NCBI RefSeq assembly: GCF_042675645.1
Contig: NZ_JBHTJH010000003.1
Span: forward strand, 124,001 to 188,000
Length of the DNA: 64,000 bases
Source of the DNA: Sungkyunkwania multivorans
GTDB taxonomy: Bacteria > Bacteroidota > Bacteroidia > Flavobacteriales > Flavobacteriaceae
Direction of reading: 5' to 3'
The notes under the pieces were generated by a model that had not been told where the DNA came from, did no database searches, and saw only the letters and a list, made by a program, of their open reading frames with translations. The translations under genes were made by a program, and so were the position numbers. Every line of letters starts with the position of its first letter. The stretch's first letter is position 1. Of the stretch, positions 58,979-64,000 are shown piece by piece.

Positions 58979-59947
58979 ATGAAAACTTTAAAAAACATTT
59001 TTGGACTTTTATTGACCTCTGCACTAACATTAAGCAGCTGTTCAACTTCAGATGACGCAGACCCAATGATATTCGACACGCCAACGGCGGAAGAATTCTC
59101 TGATCTAAGAGAGCAGGCATTGGATGCACTTCGACAAGACTTTCAATTTGACACAAACGACGGATCTACAACTTTTACTTCAGCAAATGGAGTGGACATC
59201 ACGATCAACGCTGCTTGTCTTTCCTTAAATGGAAACGCTGTAACAGGAACCGTAGATATCGAGTATGTAGAGCTTTTTGATAAGGCCAACATGCTAGCTA
59301 CCAACAAACCCACTATGGGCGTACTACCTAGTGGTGACAAAGCGATGCTGATCTCGGGAGGAGAATTCTTTATCGAAGCTACCCAAGCTGGACAAGAAAT
59401 AGATCTTACATGTAATGTACAATTGGTTATCCCAACTGCTCTTACTGGTGGCCCAGACAACGAAATGACATTATGGACCGGTATCATCGATGAAGATGGC
59501 GACCTGGCTTGGGAAGAAGCTAGAGACGCAACAGGCCAAGGTGGAGTATTTGCAGAAGGCGGGGAATATTATGCATTTCTTAATGAGTTCGGATGGTCTA
59601 ATGTAGATCGATTCTACAATGATCCTAGACCAAAGACCACATTGCTGGTAGATGCACCAGACGGTTACGACTATGAGAATAGCGCGGTATATCTTTCATA
59701 TGATGGTGAAGAAACTGGCCTGGCCAATTTGGATACTTATGTGAGCGGAATGTTCAGCGAACACTACGGACAGATTCCTGTTGGATTGGAATGCCATGTG
59801 ATCTTCGTCACCGAAGAAGACGGAAACTGGAGATATGCTATAAAAAGTGTGACCATTGCAGCTAATGATGTGATTACTATAGACCTTAACGAAACTATAG
59901 TTGGTACCCAAGCACAATTGACCACTGCTATCAATGGATTACCTTGA
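58979..59947 (+). CDS. Lipoprotein of unknown function
   Basis: 322 residues with a lipoprotein signal peptide ending LTSALTLSSC (Cys21). The mature protein starts with an acidic Ser/Asp stretch and looks all-beta, with a duplicated pattern of strands separated by turns (GVDITINAACLSLNGNAVTG; DLTCNVQLVIPTALTGGPDN). No family is recognised. The region 58858-58978 between it and the ECF sigma gene is a shared divergent promoter region. The next start at 60033 follows an 85-bp spacer, so the gene is likely first in a series with the PKD and CHAT genes. Confidence 0.8.
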   Translation: MKTLKNIFGLLLTSALTLSSCSTSDDADPMIFDTPTAEEFSDLREQALDALRQDFQFDTNDGSTTFTSANGVDITINAACLSLNGNAVTGTVDIEYVELFDKANMLATNKPTMGVLPSGDKAMLISGGEFFIEATQAGQEIDLTCNVQLVIPTALTGGPDNEMTLWTGIIDEDGDLAWEEARDATGQGGVFAEGGEYYAFLNEFGWSNVDRFYNDPRPKTTLLVDAPDGYDYENSAVYLSYDGEETGLANLDTYVSGMFSEHYGQIPVGLECHVIFVTEEDGNWRYAIKSVTIAANDVITIDLNETIVGTQAQLTTAINGLP

Positions 59948-60032
59948 TCTTTTCATAATTAATTTGGTTAGAGTGGCGAAACTTCGGTTTCGCTGCTTTT
60001 GTTATCTTAGTATTCACCTAACTAAAACTTTA

Positions 60033-62024
60033 ATGATGAACAAACTAGCATCCCTTTTGTGTATTGCTTTGTTCCCCACCCTTTCTTTTGCACAACAACC
60101 TTCTGTGAATGATACCATTACGAGAACTGCGGTCATAGGATTTGATATAAATGGCAACGAAGTATATTACAATCCCGAGACTCCGCCTTTGAATCAAATC
60201 GCAGGAGCACCGAAGGCGTTTTATACCTATTTCTGGGAATTCGGCGATGGTAATTACAGCTTCGATAAAAATCCCAAACATGTTTATAAGAAAAAAGGAT
60301 CGTTCGAGACTAGACTTTGGACGACCAACAACTATGACAATGGCAAACCCCCTGTTGCCAAACCCAAAAAGATAGTGGTCACCAATGTGGACAAAGACTA
60401 CAATGATATCGTCCAATTGGACGAACACTTTGGCTTTAGGCTACAACGAAATAGAGAACCACTTCCCGAACAAGAAATGGTGGTGGTGGTCAGTTACAAG
60501 AACGAGAAGGACTACACCACCAATGGGCGTATCTATCTGTTTTATAATGAGCGACAATTTAAGAATGACAATTTTGAATTGATCGACACTCGTACCTACC
60601 ATGGCGAGAGAAAGATCGAAGAAGAAATTATCGCTTCCTCATTGGAGAAAGATGATGGTCATAGTATGCTCGCATCTTTGGAAAACAATATCGCGAAATA
60701 TCAAATTCAACTGCAAGATACCACGCTGCGAAACAACTTGCCACTAACCCTTGAAGAATCCAAGACCAAATACAAAAAATGGAACATCTTGGAGTTTGAC
60801 GATATGGAACCTGGGGAAGAGCGTAATATCTTTCATACCATCAAGACCACTCCGGAAATGATCAAGGACACCAGTGCCATTGTCACCCTTCGAGGCGTAT
60901 ATGTCCCCGACAGGAACTATGATGACCATAAAGTGAAGGAAATGGAAATGGAAATCGTTACCTCGCACGATCCCAACAAGATGTCCACAAAAGATGTGTT
61001 GCTTAACTACCGATTTGTTCGTTTTAAACGTGTGAACTACAAGATCCGCTTTCAGAACAATGGAGAAGGTCCGGCCAGAACCATTAGGCTCGAAACGGAC
61101 ATCCCTGATATGTTCGACAAAACTACCTTAGCGGTTGAGGACATGTATCCCAAATGTGAGATATGCCCAGAGGAGGAAGTCAATTATAGCTGTCTGGACA
61201 CGATGTTCACTGATAAACAAGCCATTTTCACGTTTAAGAACATATACCTCCCTGGAAGTAATCAAAAGAACGTAAAGGAATATGATTCTACACAGGGTTT
61301 TGTAAAATATAGCATCAAATTTGGGAAGGATTTCCATAAGATAAAGACACGGAGTCGAACAGCCATCATTTTTGACAAGAACGAACCGATACTCACCAAT
61401 TACTCCACCACTCGATTCTTGCCTGGAATTTCCATTGGTGCTAAAACGGGGTTCAATCTCTTTCCAGAGGTGGACAATTCTCGAAGTTACTTCGTTGGCG
61501 CCACCATTTCACCCTATAAATCATATCGTGGATACCTACAGGCCGAATTGATGCTGGGTAATCACACTTATGATACCAGAACCACGGTTCAGGAAGATGT
61601 TATAGGCCCTATCGACACTCCCATTGGTATCTTGGATCGTGTCTTACGAAGAAGAACGTCCAATGCAGAAGTAGAGAAATTCAATGTCGATATCGTACCT
61701 GTTAGCTATCGATACAATCTTAACAAATTCATTGGTGTTGGAGGCGGACCCCAAGTTTCGCTAGATGTCTCCAATAAAAGGACCCTGACTTTTAGCGAGG
61801 AATATTTCCTTTTTATCAACAATCAGCAAGGCGACCCTATTCCAGAATTATTTGACGAAGGAACTTCCGAAATCTCAGATTCCTTTAGCGACATCAGGCT
61901 TGGCATATTCGCAGATATTACCCTTGGTACTGCCCGCATTGGGCCAAGTGCGGGGATTCGATATGTACAAAATTTCGATTTCCCAAACCGACAATGGCAA
62001 TTTTATGCTATCTGGAAATTTTAA
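60033..62024 (+). CDS. PKD-domain protein with C-terminal outer-membrane barrel
   Basis: From the ATG at 60033 it is 663 residues with a signal peptide (NKLASLLCIALFPTLSFAQ); in-frame upstream sequence to 59934 overlaps the lipoprotein stop and is rejected. Residues ~50-115 form a PKD domain (AFYTYFWEFGDGNYSFDKNP with KHVYKKKGSFETRLWTTNN). A middle region contains beta-sandwich strands (NYRFVRFKRVNYKIRFQNNG) and four Cys (~390-410). The last ~170 residues look like a barrel (IGAKTGFNLFPEVDNSRSYF; WQFYAIWKF). Specific function is unknown. Confidence 0.8.
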   Translation: MMNKLASLLCIALFPTLSFAQQPSVNDTITRTAVIGFDINGNEVYYNPETPPLNQIAGAPKAFYTYFWEFGDGNYSFDKNPKHVYKKKGSFETRLWTTNNYDNGKPPVAKPKKIVVTNVDKDYNDIVQLDEHFGFRLQRNREPLPEQEMVVVVSYKNEKDYTTNGRIYLFYNERQFKNDNFELIDTRTYHGERKIEEEIIASSLEKDDGHSMLASLENNIAKYQIQLQDTTLRNNLPLTLEESKTKYKKWNILEFDDMEPGEERNIFHTIKTTPEMIKDTSAIVTLRGVYVPDRNYDDHKVKEMEMEIVTSHDPNKMSTKDVLLNYRFVRFKRVNYKIRFQNNGEGPARTIRLETDIPDMFDKTTLAVEDMYPKCEICPEEEVNYSCLDTMFTDKQAIFTFKNIYLPGSNQKNVKEYDSTQGFVKYSIKFGKDFHKIKTRSRTAIIFDKNEPILTNYSTTRFLPGISIGAKTGFNLFPEVDNSRSYFVGATISPYKSYRGYLQAELMLGNHTYDTRTTVQEDVIGPIDTPIGILDRVLRRRTSNAEVEKFNVDIVPVSYRYNLNKFIGVGGGPQVSLDVSNKRTLTFSEEYFLFINNQQGDPIPELFDEGTSEISDSFSDIRLGIFADITLGTARIGPSAGIRYVQNFDFPNRQWQFYAIWKF

Positions 62025-62147
62025 AATAGCGCTTCCTGCAAGGTTTATGAAACCTTATAGGAATAGTCTCCCCGCTTCATTAATAAACAAATAGATATGT
62101 TTCTTTATTAAAATATTCAAGGTTAACAAAATCATTATCTTCATAGC

Positions 62148-64000
62148 ATGAGACTACTTCTTCTTGTGATATTTCTTTTCCTGCATAGTACAGTTCTTTC
62201 ACAAATCGAAGAAATGAACATAGCAAAGCAGGAAGATGACCTGGCCAAGTATCTCTACGCTGTTCTGGATGAGTTTCAACAACACCCTTCGCTGGAAGGC
62301 ATTGATTTTCTGATTCGCGCAGAACAGAGCCTGTGGCGAAAACCAAAAAATAAAAATGAACTGTTGGCAATGGTGTTCCTATGGTGCAATAAGGGCTATT
62401 ACCAACGACAATTTGGTCAAAGCTTGAAAGCGATATCCTCCTATGAAAAAGCATCGCAATTGTACGATAAAGAACGTTTAGAAGGATATGACATTATCGA
62501 GTTCTGCAAGAAGCCATTGGGTAATCTCTATACCCAGATAGGAGATTACGGACAAGCAGAGAGCACCATCAAACAGTATTTGCTGCAAGCGGAAAAAGAA
62601 AGGAATATTCCGCACATCATTTCAGGAACCAACAACCTTGCTATCGTTTATCAAAGTCGCGGTCAGTTTTCTCTGGCCATCGACCTTTTGAATGCTGTGA
62701 TCGATCGATACCCCAAAAAAGCGGGTGCAAACGGAGATCTGTTCAACAATTTAGCCGTCAATTATATCGCTATCAATGAATACGGGAAGGCCGTATCGAA
62801 TGCTACAAAAGCAGTAGAGATCTACAAAGAGTTCGATTCCACCACTACAAAACTAGTCAACGCCTATAAAAACTTGTCGCTGGCCAGTGTGCATCAGGGC
62901 CGTATGAATAAAGCCGCGGTTTATTTTAATGCGGCTGCCGATATCGCACTTAATAGCCTGGAAATTGCGCCTCGAGAGCTTGCCAAGATTCGGCTAGAGG
63001 AAGCGACCATTCTAATGGCACAAAACCGTCTTGAAGAAGCGAAACAACGTCTTCATAGCGCTTTGAAGATTTTGATTCCAAAAATAGAAGAAACATTTCC
63101 CGACCCGTCTTTGCTGTATCCAGAAACGACCCTAGTGGATATTCTGGACTTTTACGCCCAACTCTTTCGGAATGAGCAAGAATACGAGAAGGCACTCCAA
63201 GCCTATGACCTTAGCTTCGTCGTAGAAGACCTTCTTCGCGAACAACATGGCTATGAAGCTTCGAAATTCATTCAGCAGATAAACAATAGGAATCGAAGTG
63301 AGCGATGTATTGCCATCTTGTTTGAATTTCTTAATGAACAAATAGGTTGGGAAGATCGCGCACTACACTATGCCGAAAAGTCGAAGAGTATCCTATTGCG
63401 GGAACAACTATTACGGGATCATACGATAGCGCAACTACGGGATGAGAAGTTGGTTCAAGAAAACATCCTTCTGAGCCAACGACTGGCCAACGTGAATAAT
63501 GCGCTTATACTAGAACAATTGAAAGGGGATATGGCAAATCTATCGCGGATTCAAGAGCTCCTTCAATCCAAAAATGAGGTTGCGCTTCGCATAAAGGAAT
63601 TCAATGAAACGCTTCGGTCAGAATTCCCTTCGATGAAGGATCAATTCGATATAAGCCAACTAAAGACCAAAATCAAGGAGGACGACCTGATCTTTATCGA
63701 GTACTTCTTTGGAAGAGATGCTATTTATCAATTTGTTGTTGACGAGCGAATGACCCGCATTCAAAAAATTGAACGAACGGCTGAGCTTGAACATAACTTA
63801 CAACAATTCATTCGGTATTTTGACAAGGCCTCGAATATCACCAATGATATTGTAGGTTTTAAGAATGCATCCTTCAGTATTTACAAGCAATTGCTCGTCA
63901 ATAGCTTTACTAATAAGCATAAACTAATAATTATACCCGACGGTATACTTAGTTTTATTCCTTTTGAAGTGTTGCTGACCCAAGTTACCGATGAGCTTCA
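62148..64000 (+). CDS. TPR-CHAT domain protein, 3' truncated by window end
   Basis: Starts at the ATG at 62148 and stays open to the end (617 codons). Order: signal peptide (RLLLLVIFLFLHSTVLSQ), TPR repeats (~70-330; NLYTQIGDYGQAESTIKQYL; NNLAIVYQSRGQFSLAIDLL; NLSLASVHQGRMNKAAVYF), a charged coiled coil (~400-490; LRDHTIAQLRDEKLVQENIL), and the beginning of a CHAT domain (LKTKIKEDDLIFIEYFFGRD; LIIIPDGILSFIPFEVLLTQ). CHAT is a caspase-like fold; the catalytic His/Cys are beyond the window. The signal peptide implies that the TPR and CHAT parts are outside the cytoplasm. Confidence 0.9.
   Translation, partial: MRLLLLVIFLFLHSTVLSQIEEMNIAKQEDDLAKYLYAVLDEFQQHPSLEGIDFLIRAEQSLWRKPKNKNELLAMVFLWCNKGYYQRQFGQSLKAISSYEKASQLYDKERLEGYDIIEFCKKPLGNLYTQIGDYGQAESTIKQYLLQAEKERNIPHIISGTNNLAIVYQSRGQFSLAIDLLNAVIDRYPKKAGANGDLFNNLAVNYIAINEYGKAVSNATKAVEIYKEFDSTTTKLVNAYKNLSLASVHQGRMNKAAVYFNAAADIALNSLEIAPRELAKIRLEEATILMAQNRLEEAKQRLHSALKILIPKIEETFPDPSLLYPETTLVDILDFYAQLFRNEQEYEKALQAYDLSFVVEDLLREQHGYEASKFIQQINNRNRSERCIAILFEFLNEQIGWEDRALHYAEKSKSILLREQLLRDHTIAQLRDEKLVQENILLSQRLANVNNALILEQLKGDMANLSRIQELLQSKNEVALRIKEFNETLRSEFPSMKDQFDISQLKTKIKEDDLIFIEYFFGRDAIYQFVVDERMTRIQKIERTAELEHNLQQFIRYFDKASNITNDIVGFKNASFSIYKQLLVNSFTNKHKLIIIPDGILSFIPFEVLLTQVTDEL

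Noticed and set aside
1..64000. CRISPR arrays, prophage genes, insertion-sequence transposases, rRNA genes
   Set aside because: No regular direct repeats with spacers, phage structural genes, DDE transposase frames or rRNA segments were seen on either strand.

Overview
The window looks like a chromosomal stretch of a marine-type Flavobacteriaceae (Bacteroidota). The grounds are a SusC/SusD pair with a FecR/ECF-sigma switch, a type IX secretion (T9SS) C-terminal sorting domain, family-restricted genes (DUF4271, DUF423, DUF3098, DUF2723, DUF5686, DUF5916), MotA/TolQ-ExbD clusters, start regions mostly without a strong Shine-Dalgarno, and several TAnnTTTG -7 elements upstream of genes. I saw no prophage, CRISPR array or transposase gene.

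Layout. 1-7.6 kb: the end of a membrane glycosyltransferase-like gene, DUF4271 and hemD, then pckA, DUF423, a saccharopine dehydrogenase-like gene, an Lrp/AsnC regulator and a YugP-type zinc peptidase. 7.6-14.3 kb: leuS (strongly modified, see below), a small outer-membrane barrel, ftsX, DUF3098 and uppP. 14.3-24 kb: a LamG/T9SS secreted protein, tRNA-Gln, a DUF2723 glycosyltransferase, a polysaccharide deacetylase, a cysteine-less thioredoxin-fold protein and a metallophosphoesterase. 24-36.7 kb: polA, then an ECF sigma / FecR / SusC(STN) / SusD nutrient-uptake locus and a DUF5916 protein. 36.9-41.3 kb: the translation block rplM-rpsI-rpsB-tsf-pyrH-frr. 41.4-50.9 kb: a DUF5686 protein, an MMPL/RND-type exporter, asnS, rpoN and a PAP2-like membrane protein. 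50.8-57.5 kb: an outer-membrane barrel, an exbB/4-TM/exbD/exbD energiser cluster, tRNA-Ser, asparaginase, an acyltransferase and TatD. 57.5-64 kb: an ECF sigma factor with a membrane TPR protein, divergent from a lipoprotein, a PKD/barrel protein and a TPR-CHAT protein that runs off the end.

The most unusual object is leuS. The leucyl-tRNA synthetase is about 1134 residues instead of roughly 920-950, because a complete DUF559 (Vsr-like PD-(D/E)XK) nuclease domain of about 144 residues sits in frame in the editing domain, directly before its threonine-rich TTRPDT motif. The nuclease coding segment is bounded by two inverted copies of a GC-rich hairpin element of about 30 nt. A third copy, with no nuclease, is inserted in frame 20 codons before the KMSKS loop, in the same reading frame and encoding the same short peptide pattern (LS-x-GE-x-x-GED). 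This has the features of a protein-coding palindromic mobile element with an associated nuclease, living inside an essential gene. Two more palindromic elements lie just downstream of leuS.

The second candidate system is the ECF-sigma / membrane TPR // lipoprotein / PKD-barrel / TPR-CHAT locus at 57.5-64 kb, which could couple an envelope signal to a caspase-like CHAT protein. Other points of note are a pair of similar two-hairpin modules in the 0.8-kb gap before asnS, and a partial copy of the tRNA-Ser 3' end beside an 18-bp inverted repeat.
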